Assembly (NCBI RefSeq): GCF_020217425.1 | Contig: NZ_CP084090.1 | Span: 1,984,001 to 2,048,000, forward strand | DNA: 64,000 nt | Source of the DNA: Halomicrobium urmianum | Lineage (GTDB): Archaea; Halobacteriota; Halobacteria; Halobacteriales; Haloarculaceae | Direction of reading: 5' to 3' | Shown here: positions 8,524 through 17,548 of the stretch, one piece after another | Layout of the letters: each line of letters starts with the position of its first letter | Position numbering within the stretch: position 1 is the stretch's first letter | The notes under the pieces: model-generated | Seen by the model: only the letters and a program-made list of their open reading frames with translations | What the model was told of the DNA's origin: nothing | Database searches by the model: none | Translations under genes and position numbers: made by a program

Positions 8524-8879
8524 CGGACCTCCTGCTGGTCGGCCTCGGCGGCGTCGCTGGCGCGGTCGCGCGCCACCTCGTGGCCGCCGCCGTCGAGCGA
8601 GATCAGTGGGACACGCTGGCCGTGAACGTCCTCGGGAGCTCCCTCCTGGGTGCGCTCGTGGCGGCACCGGCCGGCGAGTCGCTCCTGCTGGCCGCGGGTA
8701 CCGGGTTCTGCGGTGCCTTCACGACGTTCTCCTCGTTCGCCGTCGACACCGTGTGGCTCGCGGAGACCGGCCGCCTGCGGCGTGCCGCACTCAACGCCGT
8801 CGGTACGCTCGCCGCCGCGCTGGTCGCGGTCGCCCTGGGCGGCGCCGTCGGCGTCGCGCTCGGCGCCGTCGCCCCGTGA
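8520..8879 (+). CDS. crcB2: CrcB fluoride channel subunit 2
   Basis: This 119-aa partner of the preceding channel subunit starts at GTG 8520, inside the TGA of crcB1 (GTGA overlap). Conserved segments are VGLGGVAGAVARHLV, LAVNVLGSSLLG and GFCGAFTTFSSFAVDT, aligned with the corresponding pieces of subunit 1, and four membrane segments are evident. Two adjacent single-domain crcB genes usually encode oppositely oriented subunits of one fluoride exporter. The next gene begins only 30 bp later, so it may share the transcript. Confidence 0.93.
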   Translation: MTDLLLVGLGGVAGAVARHLVAAAVERDQWDTLAVNVLGSSLLGALVAAPAGESLLLAAGTGFCGAFTTFSSFAVDTVWLAETGRLRRAALNAVGTLAAALVAVALGGAVGVALGAVAP

Positions 8880-8909
8880 TTGAAGCCCGGAGCGGCCCCA
8901 CGTGCCCAC

Positions 8910-10013
8910 ATGGACCCCGACGAGTTGCGCGCCGACATCCCGGCGCTGGAGCGGTGCACGTACTTCAACACGGGCGCGAGCGGGCCGACGCCCCGGCGCG
9001 TCGTCGACGCCGCGACCGACTTCCTGGAACGGCACGCGTTCGAGGGACCCGTCGAGGGTCCCTATCCGATGGCCTGGGACGCTATCGACGCCGCTCGCGA
9101 GGTGGTCGCCGGCCACATCGGCGCGGCGCCCGAGGACGTCGCGTTCACCCGCAGCACGGCCGACGGCGTCAACCTCGTGGCGGGCGCAATCGACTGGCAG
9201 CCCGGCGACGTGATCGTCCGCACCGACCTGGAGCACCCCGCCGGCATCCTCCCCTGGGAGCGGCTGGCCGACCGGTGCGACGTCGACGTCCGTGTTCTAG
9301 AGACCGAGGGCGGGCGACTCGACGTGGACGCGCTGAAAGACGCCGTCGCGGACGCCCGGCTGGTCGTCCTGAGTTCGCTCACCTGGACCCACGGGACGCG
9401 CCTGCCCGTCAGCGAGGTCGTCGAGGTCGCACACGACGCCGGCGCGCGAGTGCTCGTCGACGCCGTCCAGTCACCCGGTCAGCACCCGGTGGACGTCAGC
9501 GAGTGGGGCGCCGACTTCGTCGCCGGTGCCGGCCACAAGTGGCTGCTAGGCCTCTGGGGCGGCGGGTTCCTGTACGTTGACCCGGCGGCACTCACGGACC
9601 TGGACCTCCAGCGGATCGGCTACCGCGGCGTCGAGGACCCCGCCGGCGAGGGCTACGAGTACGTCGCCGGCGCCCGCCGGTTCGAGGTCGGCACCACGTC
9701 GCCGGTGCCCTACGTCGCGCTCGCCGAGGCGGTCGAGACCGTCGAGGTGGTGGGGTACGACGCGATCCAGTCCCGCGTCGAGCGGCTCACCGACCGGCTG
9801 AAGGACGGTCTCGACAGGGAGATCTACAGCCCGCGCGAGTACGAGTCGGGGCTAGTGACCTTCGCCGCCGAGGACCCCGAGGCGACGGTACAGCGACTCG
9901 GCGAGAACGGCGTCGTCGTGCGATCGCTACCCGGACCCGACGCCGTCCGGGCGTCAGTCCACGCGTTCAACACGGCGGCGGACGTCGACCGACTGCTCGA
10001 CGGCCTCGACTGA
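8910..10013 (+). CDS. class V aminotransferase / cysteine desulfurase-like PLP enzyme
   Basis: The product has 367 aa. The N-terminus (YFNTGASGPTPRRVVDA) and the Schiff-base lysine region GAGHKWLLGLWGGGFLYV (about residues 206-223) are class V (SufS/IscS/isopenicillin epimerase-like) PLP motifs. HGTRLPV and VDAVQSPGQHPVDV supply the ring-stacking and Asp contacts. The cysteine loop that carries the sulfur-accepting Cys in true SufS is not apparent near the C-terminus, so the enzyme may act on another substrate. ATG 8910 is preferred over a TTG 30 bp upstream. The crcB genes upstream are probably unrelated functionally. Confidence 0.85.
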   Translation: MDPDELRADIPALERCTYFNTGASGPTPRRVVDAATDFLERHAFEGPVEGPYPMAWDAIDAAREVVAGHIGAAPEDVAFTRSTADGVNLVAGAIDWQPGDVIVRTDLEHPAGILPWERLADRCDVDVRVLETEGGRLDVDALKDAVADARLVVLSSLTWTHGTRLPVSEVVEVAHDAGARVLVDAVQSPGQHPVDVSEWGADFVAGAGHKWLLGLWGGGFLYVDPAALTDLDLQRIGYRGVEDPAGEGYEYVAGARRFEVGTTSPVPYVALAEAVETVEVVGYDAIQSRVERLTDRLKDGLDREIYSPREYESGLVTFAAEDPEATVQRLGENGVVVRSLPGPDAVRASVHAFNTAADVDRLLDGLD

Positions 10014-10094
10014 TCGGCGTCGCTGTCCGTCGGCAGCCAGCCTCGCCCCGCCCTCATCCCCACGTCGCTTCCGCCCTACTGCCCCCGCTCGCCG

Positions 10095-10400
10095 TCATTC
10101 GGCGTCGGTCTCGAAAATGCCTTTCAGCCCCTCGACGCGGTCCGCGAGGTGGTCCATCCCCTCGTTGATCGCCTCGATGCGCTCCGCGATATCGTCGACC
10201 GGAACGGCGCCCTCCGGCGTCGGTTCCACCAGCTCGTCGTCCTCCAGCATCCGCAGGGAGTAGCGGACCTTGTGCTCCGGCACGTCCGTCTCCTCGGAGA
10301 GCCGGGCGATTCCCATCGGCCCGTGTTCGAGCACGGCCGCGAGCACTGTCAGGTCTCGCGCCTGCTTGTCAACCTGTTCGCCGAGTCGATCCAGTCCCAT
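10095..10400 (-). CDS. small winged-helix protein with C-terminal coiled coil
   Basis: The 101-aa protein starts at ATG 10400. Residues about 1-60 form a predicted winged helix: LTVLAAVLEHGPMGIARLSE, then a recognition segment ETDVPEHKVRYSLRMLEDDE and a wing LVEPTPEGAV. Residues 62-101 are a heptad-like helix (IAERIEAINEGMDHLADRVE) suited to dimerisation. It is probably a DNA-binding regulator of a type common in haloarchaea; its targets are unknown. A TTTATG box lies about 33 nt upstream. A longer open frame exists but would add an unlikely Arg/Pro-rich leader. Confidence 0.75.
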   Translation of the reverse strand: MGLDRLGEQVDKQARDLTVLAAVLEHGPMGIARLSEETDVPEHKVRYSLRMLEDDELVEPTPEGAVPVDDIAERIEAINEGMDHLADRVEGLKGIFETDAE

Positions 10401-10481
10401 TGGCCTCGGCCGTGGCTTCCCGCCGGCACCACATAAACGCAACAGGTGTGTGTACGAGGCCCGGCGTTCACCGGTGCGCCG

Positions 10482-11132
10482 TCACTCGTCGATGGGCGTC
10501 CGGCGCAACTCGTCGAGATCGTCCCGCAGCCGCGCCAGTTCCGACTCCAGTTCCTCGCGCCGGTCGATAAGCTCGCTCAGCTCCTCCGTGTTCACCGAGT
10601 ACTCGCTCTCCAGAGCCACCTCCAGAGCGTCCGTCGTGGCGGCGGCCAGATCGGTCGCCGCGTGCAGCACCTCGGCGGGGGTCCCCCGCGACTCGAACAG
10701 CTCGCGGTCGCCCGAGAGGGGTCGGTAGGTCACCATCGGCGACTCCACGCCGCGGTGGTAGGAGACGCTGTACTCGACGTCGGTCACCGGATTCCGGCGG
10801 TCCTCGGACAGCTCCGTCCGCACGACGGTGAACGGCTCGGCCAGCGACGGGTACGTCTCCGCGAGGTCACGCAGCCGGTCGGCCGCGGTGACGTCCAGCT
10901 GCGCCTCCACGTCGCCGAAGAACTGCGACGAGTCCGCGAGGCTGAAGGCGACGGTGTAGAAGACCGCCTCGTCGTGTTCCGCGAGGTTCCGGATCCGGTC
11001 GTACAGCTCCTCGGTGCGGCCCTCGATGGACAGCTTCTCGAGCTCGTCGAGCAGCGCTCGCGTCCCCCGCTCCCGCTCCAGGAACGCCTCGACGATGACT
11101 CGCGGCATCTCCTCGCCGTCCACGTCGTCCAT
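10482..11132 (-). CDS. acidic coiled-coil protein of unknown function
   Basis: The 216-aa protein starts at ATG 11132; an in-frame ATG at 11156 is possible. The TATA-like TTTAGTGG at about 11157-11164 sits some 27 nt before 11132 and favours the shorter form as leaderless. The N-terminal half is mostly helical and acidic (IVEAFLERERGTRALLDELE), the middle has a beta-rich stretch (PVTDVEYSVSYHRGVESPMV), and the C-terminal 35 residues form a strong coiled coil (LSELIDRREELESELARLRD). I do not recognise a family. It does not appear to be exported. Confidence 0.7.
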   Translation of the reverse strand: MDDVDGEEMPRVIVEAFLERERGTRALLDELEKLSIEGRTEELYDRIRNLAEHDEAVFYTVAFSLADSSQFFGDVEAQLDVTAADRLRDLAETYPSLAEPFTVVRTELSEDRRNPVTDVEYSVSYHRGVESPMVTYRPLSGDRELFESRGTPAEVLHAATDLAAATTDALEVALESEYSVNTEELSELIDRREELESELARLRDDLDELRRTPIDE

Positions 11133-11294
11133 GGACGTGGATTCGAGCGACCCCACTAAACAGTTTGCAAGGATGGGGTGACACTCGGCCGCGGGTCACG
11201 CTTTCGGGGATTAGATCCCGGAGGCCGCACACCGATTTCGGGACTGTTCGCGACACGCCGACGGCGGTCGCTCACGGTGTTGAAATCGGAGAAG

Positions 11295-11367
11295 CGCCCG
11301 AGGCGGGATTTGAACCCGCGTCACGACCGTGACAGGGTCGTATGATGGGCCACTACACCACCCGGGC
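11295..11367 (-). tRNA. tRNA-Asp (GTC), copy 2
   Basis: The 73-nt gene on the minus strand folds into a standard cloverleaf. The 7-bp acceptor stem pairs GCCCGGG with CTCGGGC (one G-U), the anticodon loop CTGTCAC carries GTC, and the T arm is CGCGGGTTCAAATCCCGC. Discriminator base is G; CCA is not encoded. It is identical to the copy at 11409-11481 and lies 41 bp after it in the direction of transcription, so both are probably processed from one precursor. Confidence 0.96.
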
Positions 11368-11408
11368 ATTCGGGTGCGTCGCAGCGTTCGTCACAGCGTT
11401 AGTAGAAG

Positions 11409-11481
11409 CGCCCGAGGCGGGATTTGAACCCGCGTCACGACCGTGACAGGGTCGTATGATGGGCCACTACACCACCCGGGC
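11409..11481 (-). tRNA. tRNA-Asp (GTC), copy 1
   Basis: This copy is identical in all 73 nt to the gene at 11295-11367, with the GTC anticodon and the same arms. It is the first of the pair to be transcribed. A likely promoter is the AT-rich CTTAATAAG at about 11521-11530 on the minus strand, some 40 nt upstream, leaving a short 5' leader for RNase P. No intron is present. Confidence 0.96.
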
Positions 11482-11735
11482 ACGCTGGCACTTCGCTGCA
11501 CTTCTTCGTATCCGGGTATTCTTATTAAGGCTTTCCAAACGGACCGCCATTGTGTGGCGGTGTCGTGCCTCTCTCCGGGCAGACGGCGGTCCCGTCTGGT
11601 CGACGCGGAGTGAGAAAGAGAGTCCGTCGGCGTGGGGCCGACTGATCACCTACGAACGGCAACCGGAAGCTCTGGGTCGGTTGTCGCCGCTGTTCAGCCC
11701 TCGTACTGCAGGTCGCCCTCGTGGACCCACCAGAA
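11482..11735. other. intergenic region with tRNA-Asp promoter and the lost 3' codons of the peptide-binding gene
   Basis: The right end (11694-11735) reads in frame with the substrate-binding protein gene after its TAG and would encode FWWVHEGDLQYEG before a TGA, so it is probably former coding sequence. The left end holds the tRNA promoter. I see no other gene in the middle. Confidence 0.6.
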
Positions 11736-13490
11736 CTAGGGCCACTTGACTTTCCGGTTGGTGGTGCCCTCTTCGGCCACCGTCCACTCGTCGTCAGTTG
11801 TCCAGGACTGCTCGAACTTCGAGACCAGTCCCAGGAAGGGCAGTTCGATGTGGTTGTGCCAAGCGGCCTGCTGGACGTACTGGCGCGACTCCTCGTCGGT
11901 GGGCTGCTTGGCGATGTTCTCGGTGGTCTGCAGCGGGTTGAGCGTCATCTCGCCGCCGTCGCGGCCGGGGATGCTCTGTTCGGAGTCGGCCTTCTCGCGG
12001 TAGTTGTGGCCGCCGCCGATGTCGGTGGCCCACAGCTGGTAGTACAGCGGGAAGTACGGGAACGCCGAGCGCGACCCGCCCGGCAGCCAGTAGAACGACC
12101 CCATCGAGAAGTTGCTCTCGGAGTAGCTGCTGAACCAGTCGTTGCTCGGCAGCGTGTTGATGGAGAAGTCGAAACCGAAGTCGTTGAGCTGGCTGACGAC
12201 CGTCTCGCTCATGGTCGTCCAGTCGTTCCAGCCGGCGGGCGAGTAGTAGTCCCCGCCGACCGTGTCGCCGCCCTCGTCGACCCAGTTGCCGTTGTCCCTG
12301 GAGTAGCCGGCCTCCTCCATCAGCTGGGCGGCCGTCTCGGTGTCTTCCGATTCGGGACTGTAGGTCTCGAAGTCGCCGAACCAGTCGCCGAGCCAGCTCT
12401 CCTGGTCCTGCGGGGCGATCCCACAGGGAATCGGCGCGGTGAACTTCGTCCGCGGGCCGGCGTTGTCGACCAGCGCCTGGCGGTTGATGGCGTGGGCGAC
12501 GGCCTGGCGGACCTCGCGCTGGCCGAAGTGCGGATCGTCGTGGTTGAACACGACCCCGTAGCCCCACTTGGCCGGGATGTTGACCTCGACGACGTGGTCC
12601 GGGAACTGCTCGGCGATCTCCGGCGGCGTGAACGAGCTCACCGCGCCGTCGACGTGGTCGCCGGCCATGAGCGCCTGATGCTGGGCCGAGCCGCCACCGG
12701 TGTTCTCGATGAGATGCGTCTGGAAGTTGACGTTGTCGGCGTTGTAGAACTCAGGGTTGCGCTCGAACTCGAAGGCCTGCTGGTCCTTGCTGACGAACGA
12801 CCACATGCCGCTGGCGACCGGGTCCTCCCACGCCCACTGGAGGAACTCGGCCTCGTCTGCGTCGAGGAACTCCTCGTGGGTCTCTTTCTTCGTGTCGACG
12901 AAGAAGTTCGTCAGCTCGAACTGGATGATCCGCGGGTTCGTCGCCCCGGAGAGCTGGAGGCGTGCGGTCTTCTCGTCGACGATCTCGTAGTCGTCGACGT
13001 ACCCCCACAGCGAGGTACCGGTCTTCTCGGCCAGCTGCAGTTGCACGTCGAGGTCCTCGGTGGTCCAGTCGTCGCCGTCGTCCCACGTCAGGTCCTCGCG
13101 GAACGTCAGCGTGACCTCCTCCCCGTCGATTTCGAGGTCTTCGAGCGCGCCCAGCAGGAACTCGTCGTCGGTGAACGAGTACTTCAGGAACGGCGCGAAC
13201 ACCGCCCGCCCGGCCGGCCAGGCGTAGTTCTGCGTCCCCGAGGTGTTGAAGTGCAGGTCTGCCGGGTTGCCCGTGTACGCGTCGTTGTACGTGGCGTCGT
13301 GGACGGTGGTGCCGCCGCCCGACGTCTCGGAGCTCTCGGACGTCTCGGTCCCCCCGGATCCGCTAGATTCGCCGTCGCCGCCGCCGTTGCACCCGGCGAG
13401 CGCAGCGATACCGGACGCCCCTGCGACGGAGAGCATTCTCCGTCGACTGACCACGTCGTTGTACCTGTCGTTTCCGTCGTCGGCTGCCAT
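11736..13490 (-). CDS. ABC peptide/solute-binding lipoprotein (SBP_bac_5 family), probably C-terminally truncated
   Basis: The product has 584 aa from ATG 13490. The Tat lipoprotein signal is SRRRMLSVAGASGIAALAGC, followed by a Gly/Ser/Glu linker and a family 5 binding-protein body (VTLTFREDLTWDDGDDW, EVRQAVAHAINRQALV, AAQLMEEAGYSRDNGNWV). Such proteins capture peptides or similar solutes outside the membrane and hand them to DppBCDF-type permeases, but no permease genes are adjacent, so this is an orphan. The TAG at 11736-11738 follows KVKWP; the same frame continues FWWVHEGDLQYEG then TGA, which looks like the genuine C-terminus. A TATA-like GTTAATAAATA about 29 nt upstream of the ATG supports the start. 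Confidence 0.88.
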   Translation of the reverse strand: MAADDGNDRYNDVVSRRRMLSVAGASGIAALAGCNGGGDGESSGSGGTETSESSETSGGGTTVHDATYNDAYTGNPADLHFNTSGTQNYAWPAGRAVFAPFLKYSFTDDEFLLGALEDLEIDGEEVTLTFREDLTWDDGDDWTTEDLDVQLQLAEKTGTSLWGYVDDYEIVDEKTARLQLSGATNPRIIQFELTNFFVDTKKETHEEFLDADEAEFLQWAWEDPVASGMWSFVSKDQQAFEFERNPEFYNADNVNFQTHLIENTGGGSAQHQALMAGDHVDGAVSSFTPPEIAEQFPDHVVEVNIPAKWGYGVVFNHDDPHFGQREVRQAVAHAINRQALVDNAGPRTKFTAPIPCGIAPQDQESWLGDWFGDFETYSPESEDTETAAQLMEEAGYSRDNGNWVDEGGDTVGGDYYSPAGWNDWTTMSETVVSQLNDFGFDFSINTLPSNDWFSSYSESNFSMGSFYWLPGGSRSAFPYFPLYYQLWATDIGGGHNYREKADSEQSIPGRDGGEMTLNPLQTTENIAKQPTDEESRQYVQQAAWHNHIELPFLGLVSKFEQSWTTDDEWTVAEEGTTNRKVKWP

Positions 13491-13565
13491 TGCGTGGCGG
13501 CAATCTCGATAATAGTTAATAAATACTGTGAGGTGTATAATACTAGTGCTGTAGTACTGTGACAA

Positions 13566-13905
13566 ACGTCGGGCGGCGACATATTAAGGGAGCTCGAACC
13601 GGCGTACGATCCTATGTGATCTCAGCAGAATTTCGACTCGCATTGCGAGCGGAATCGGTTCCGGACTCGAGGTCGCGCGGCCGCCGGAACGCGTTGCGAG
13701 TCTGGGCGCCGACGAGCGGTGGCCGGCACCCAAACGCCTTTGAGTGAGTTATTCGTATATACGGCCAAGCCGCACCGGCCGGCGGGGGTCGGATAGCCAC
13801 GGCAGACTTACTTGGTAAGGGTTAAGTGCGCCAGCACTGTATGACCCTGTAGTATCTCGTGACAGCCACCTTCTCCAGCAGCCGGCCACACGCACACGCA
13901 CACAC
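13566..13905. promoter_or_regulatory. promoter region upstream of the RNA polymerase operon
   Basis: This is 340 bp without a convincing gene. A TATA-like GGTTAAGTG lies at about 13820-13828 on the plus strand, giving an expected transcript start near 13850 and a leader of about 55 nt before rpoH. This makes the operon one of the few non-leaderless units here. A second AT-rich spot, TTCGTATATACGG at about 13749-13761, could be an additional promoter. The leftmost 30 bp are palindromic-looking and AT-rich and belong to the divergent lipoprotein promoter. No riboswitch-like fold was evident. Confidence 0.5.
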
Positions 13906-14133
13906 ATGGTAGACGTAAGTAACCACGAACTCGTCCCCGACCACAGCGTCCTCGATCAGGACGCTGTCGAGGACGTCCTCGAGGAGTACAACATCAAGAA
14001 AACCGATCTGCCGAAGATCAAACGCACCGACCCGGCGCTGCCGGACGACGCGTCGGTCGGCGACGTGATCGAGGTCACCCGGGACTCCCGGACGGCCGAC
14101 CAGGCAACCGTGTACCGACTGGTGGTATCCTGA
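13906..14133 (+). CDS. rpoH: DNA-directed RNA polymerase subunit H (Rpo5)
   Basis: This is a 75-aa small subunit homologous to the C-terminal domain of eukaryotic RPB5. Conserved residues are visible in [11 protein letters not shown] and [18 protein letters not shown], and the C-terminus [11 protein letters not shown]...ATVYRLVV is the family hallmark. It binds the DNA-entry side of the polymerase jaw. It is the first gene of the rpoH-B2-B1-A1-A2-nusA unit; the stop TGA overlaps the ATG of rpoB2, giving translational coupling. Confidence 0.98.
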   Translation: MVDVSNHELVPDHSVLDQDAVEDVLEEYNIKKTDLPKIKRTDPALPDDASVGDVIEVTRDSRTADQATVYRLVVS

Positions 14134-15695
14134 TGGACACCAACGACCGCCGCGCAATCTCGCGGGAGTACTTCTCCCGGGAACGGCTCGCGGAGCACCA
14201 CTTCCGCTCGTTCAACGCCTTCCTGGACCGGGGCATGCAGGAGGTCGTCGACGAGAAGGAGACGATCGACACGGACATCGGAGACAAGGAGGGCGAGGAG
14301 CCCGTCTTCGTCGAACTGGGCGACGTCCGCGTCGTCACCCCGCGCGTCCGGGAAGCCGACGGCAGCGAGGAGCTGCTCTATCCCCAGGAGGCCCGCCTCC
14401 GGAACATCACCTACGCCGCGCCCGTCTTCATGGAGATGGCGATCGTCAAGGGCGGCGAGGAGGAGGAGGAGCGCGTCGTCGACCAGACCGAGACGAAGAT
14501 CGGCCGCATGCCGGTCATGGTCGGCTCGGACAAGTGCAACATCGCCGGGTTCTCCGACGAGGAGCTGATCGACATCGGCGAGGACCCCGCCGACCCCGGC
14601 GGCTACTTCGTCGTCAACGGCTCCGAGCGGGTCCTGATGACCAGCGAGGACCTCGCGCCGAACAAGATCCTCGCGGAGTACGACACCAAGTACGGCGACG
14701 AGGTGCAGGTCGCGAAGACCTTCTCCCAGCGCCGTGGCTACCGCGCGCTGGTGCTGTGCGAGCGGACGCGGGACGGCATCCTCGAGGTCTCCTTCCCGTC
14801 GGTCTCGGGCTCGGTCAACTTCGTGACGCTCGTCCGCGCCCTCGGGCTCGAGTCGGACGAGGAGATCGTCCACCGCGTCTCCGAGGACCCGGAGATCGTG
14901 AAGTTCATGCTGGAGAACCTGGAGGCCGCCGACGTCCAGACCACCGAGGAGGCCATCGAGACGCTCGGCCAGCGCGTGGCCTCCGGCCAGGGCAAGAACT
15001 ACCAGCTCAAGCGGGCCAACTACGTCATCGACCGGTACCTCCTCCCGCACCTCCACGAGGAGGGCGTCGACGAGGAGGACGTCCGGATCAACAAGGCCTA
15101 CTACCTCTGCCGGATGGCCGAGGCCTGCTTCGAGCTCGCGCTGGGCCGCCGCGAGGCCGACGACAAGGACCACTACGCCAACAAGCGCCTGAAGGTCAGC
15201 GGCGACCTGATGCGCGACCTCTTCCGGACGGCGCTGAACAAGCTGGCCCGCGACGTGAAGTACCAGCTCGAACGCGCCAACATGCGTAACCGGCAGCTCT
15301 CCGTGTCGACGGTGGTCCGGTCGGACGTGCTGACCGAGCGCCTGGAGCATCCGCTGGCGACCGGCAACTGGGTCGGCGGCCGCTCGGGCGTCTCCCAGCT
15401 GGTCGACCGCACCGACTACATGGGCGTCCTGTCGCACCTTCGCCGGCTGCGCTCGCCGCTGTCGCGCAGCCAGCCCCACTTCGAGGCCCGCGACCTCCAT
15501 GCCACCCAGTGGGGGCGCATCTGTCCCTCCGAGACCCCGGAGGGCCCCAACTGCGGCCTCGTCAAGAACTTCGCGCAGGCGATGGAGCTGTCCCAGAACG
15601 TCGAGGACGACCAGGAACTGAAGCAGGAACTCGCGGACATGGGGGTCCAGGGGATCCCCGGAATCGACCGGATCGAACAGCCGGCGGACGACTAA
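14133..15695 (+). CDS. rpoB2: DNA-directed RNA polymerase subunit B'' (N-terminal half of beta)
   Basis: The product has 520 aa. In halophiles and methanogens the beta subunit is split; this is the upstream half, containing the protrusion, lobe and fork regions. Recognisable pieces are [20 protein letters not shown] near residues 160-180 and, near the C-terminus, [22 protein letters not shown]-type sequence (here [20 protein letters not shown]), the universally conserved beta motif. The length is normal. The start ATG 14133 overlaps the rpoH stop, and the gap to rpoB1 is 2 bp. Confidence 0.98.
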   Translation: MDTNDRRAISREYFSRERLAEHHFRSFNAFLDRGMQEVVDEKETIDTDIGDKEGEEPVFVELGDVRVVTPRVREADGSEELLYPQEARLRNITYAAPVFMEMAIVKGGEEEEERVVDQTETKIGRMPVMVGSDKCNIAGFSDEELIDIGEDPADPGGYFVVNGSERVLMTSEDLAPNKILAEYDTKYGDEVQVAKTFSQRRGYRALVLCERTRDGILEVSFPSVSGSVNFVTLVRALGLESDEEIVHRVSEDPEIVKFMLENLEAADVQTTEEAIETLGQRVASGQGKNYQLKRANYVIDRYLLPHLHEEGVDEEDVRINKAYYLCRMAEACFELALGRREADDKDHYANKRLKVSGDLMRDLFRTALNKLARDVKYQLERANMRNRQLSVSTVVRSDVLTERLEHPLATGNWVGGRSGVSQLVDRTDYMGVLSHLRRLRSPLSRSQPHFEARDLHATQWGRICPSETPEGPNCGLVKNFAQAMELSQNVEDDQELKQELADMGVQGIPGIDRIEQPADD

Positions 15696-15697
15696 GC

Positions 15698-17548
15698 ATG
15701 AGTCAGGGACGAGACGCCAAGGTATACGTCAACGGTAGTCTGGTCGGGACCCATCCCGACCCGGAACAGCTCGCAGAACAGATCCGACAGGCGCGCCGAC
15801 GGGGCGACGTCTCGGAGATGGTCAACGTCTCCGTGCGGGACCGCACGGACGAGGTCATCGTCAACGCCGACGCCGGCCGCGCCCGGCGACCGCTGCTGGT
15901 CGTCGAGAACGGCGACCCGCTGATCAGCGAGGAGGAGGTCGAACAGCTCAAGGCCGGCGAACTCGGCTTCGAGGAGCTCGTCGAGCGCGGCGTCGTCGAG
16001 TTCATCGACGCCGAAGAGGAGGAGGACATCCTCGTCGCGGTCGACGAGGGCGACCTCGAACCGGGCTCCGACGGCGCCGACCCCGAGGCCTACACCCACC
16101 TCGAACTGGACCCGCAGCTGATGTTCGGCATCGGCGCGGGGATGATCCCCTACCCCGAGCACAACGCCTCGCCCCGGATTACGATGGGCGCGGGGATGAT
16201 GAAGCAGTCGCTCGGGCTCCCGGCGGCGAACTACCGGATCCGCCCGGACACGCGCCAGCACCTGCTGCACTACCCGCAGCTGTCGCTGGTCAAGACCCAG
16301 ACGACCGAGCAGATCGGCTACGACGACCGACCGGCGGCCCAGAACTTCGTCGTCGCAGTCATGTCCTACGAGGGGTTCAACATCGAGGACGCCCTCGTCA
16401 TGAACCAAGGCTCGGTCGACCGCGCGCTCGCCCGCTCGCACTTCTTCCGGACCTACGAGGGCGAGGAGCGCCGGTACCCGGGCGGTCAGGAGGACCGCTT
16501 CGAGATCCCCGACGACGAAGTGCGGGGCGCCCGCGGCGAGGAGGCCTACACCCACCTCGACGAGGACGGCCTCGTCAACCCCGAGACGGAGGTCGACGAG
16601 AACGCCGTCCTGCTGGGCAAGACCTCGCCGCCCCGGTTCCTCGAGGAGCCCGACGACATGGGCGGCCTCTCGCCCCAGAAGCGCCGCGAGACGTCGGTCA
16701 CGATGCGCTCGGGCGAGTCCGGCGTGGTCGACACGGTCACGCTGATGGAGGGCGAGGACGGCTCCAAGCTCTCGAAGGTCTCCGTGCGCGACGAGCGGAT
16801 CCCGGAGCTCGGTGACAAGTTCGCGTCACGCCACGGTCAGAAGGGCGTCGTGGGCCACATCGCGCCCCAGGAGGACATGCCCTTCACCGAGGAGGGCGTC
16901 GTCCCGGACCTCATCCTCAACCCCCACGCCCTGCCGTCGCGGATGACCGTCGGCCACGTTCTGGAGATGCTCGGCGGCAAGGTCGGCTCGCTTGAGGGCC
17001 GCCGCGTCGACGGCACCGCCTTCACGGGCGAGGACGAGGAGGAACTCCGCGGCGCGCTGGAGGGCCGCGGGTTCAAGTCCTCGGGCAAGGAGGTCATGTA
17101 CTCCGGCGTCACGGGCGAGAAGATCGAGGCGGAGATCTTCGTCGGGACCATCTTCTACCAGAAGCTCTACCACATGGTCTCGAACAAGCTCCACGCCCGC
17201 TCCCGTGGCCCGGTGCAGGTGCTGACCCGCCAGCCCACCGAGGGCCGCGCCCGCGAGGGCGGCCTGCGCGTGGGCGAGATGGAGCGCGACGTCCTGATCG
17301 GCCACGGCGCCGCGATGGCGCTGAAGGAGCGCCTGCTCGACGAGTCCGACCGCGAGTGGATCAACGTCTGCGGGGAGTGCGGCATGACCGCCGTCGAGAA
17401 CGTCGAGCAACGGCGGATCTACTGTCCGAACTGCGAGGAGGAGACCGAGATCCACGAGGTCGAGATGTCCTACGCCTTCAAGCTCCTGCTGGACGAGATG
17501 AAGGCGCTCGGCATCGCGCCCCGGATCGAACTGGAGGACGCTGTATAA
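15698..17548 (+). CDS. rpoB1: DNA-directed RNA polymerase subunit B' (C-terminal half of beta)
   Basis: The product has 616 aa from ATG 15698, 2 bp after rpoB2; a longer upstream frame exists but overlaps rpoB2 and is rejected. It carries the hybrid-binding and wall domains: [30 protein letters not shown] and the clamp Zn ribbon [20 protein letters not shown] (CxxC...CxxC) near residues 560-585. It pairs with B'' to form the complete beta-like subunit of the catalytic core. The stop TAA directly abuts the rpoA1 ATG. Confidence 0.98.
   Translation: MSQGRDAKVYVNGSLVGTHPDPEQLAEQIRQARRRGDVSEMVNVSVRDRTDEVIVNADAGRARRPLLVVENGDPLISEEEVEQLKAGELGFEELVERGVVEFIDAEEEEDILVAVDEGDLEPGSDGADPEAYTHLELDPQLMFGIGAGMIPYPEHNASPRITMGAGMMKQSLGLPAANYRIRPDTRQHLLHYPQLSLVKTQTTEQIGYDDRPAAQNFVVAVMSYEGFNIEDALVMNQGSVDRALARSHFFRTYEGEERRYPGGQEDRFEIPDDEVRGARGEEAYTHLDEDGLVNPETEVDENAVLLGKTSPPRFLEEPDDMGGLSPQKRRETSVTMRSGESGVVDTVTLMEGEDGSKLSKVSVRDERIPELGDKFASRHGQKGVVGHIAPQEDMPFTEEGVVPDLILNPHALPSRMTVGHVLEMLGGKVGSLEGRRVDGTAFTGEDEEELRGALEGRGFKSSGKEVMYSGVTGEKIEAEIFVGTIFYQKLYHMVSNKLHARSRGPVQVLTRQPTEGRAREGGLRVGEMERDVLIGHGAAMALKERLLDESDREWINVCGECGMTAVENVEQRRIYCPNCEEETEIHEVEMSYAFKLLLDEMKALGIAPRIELEDAV

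Noticed and set aside
11736-11738. Pyrrolysine at the in-frame TAG of the binding protein
   Set aside because: TAG serves as an ordinary stop elsewhere in the window, and pyrrolysine is not known in Halobacteria; a point mutation is simpler.
11736-13490. A full dipeptide ABC transporter operon
   Set aside because: Flanking genes are tRNAs and the RNA polymerase operon; no permease or ATPase genes accompany the binding protein.
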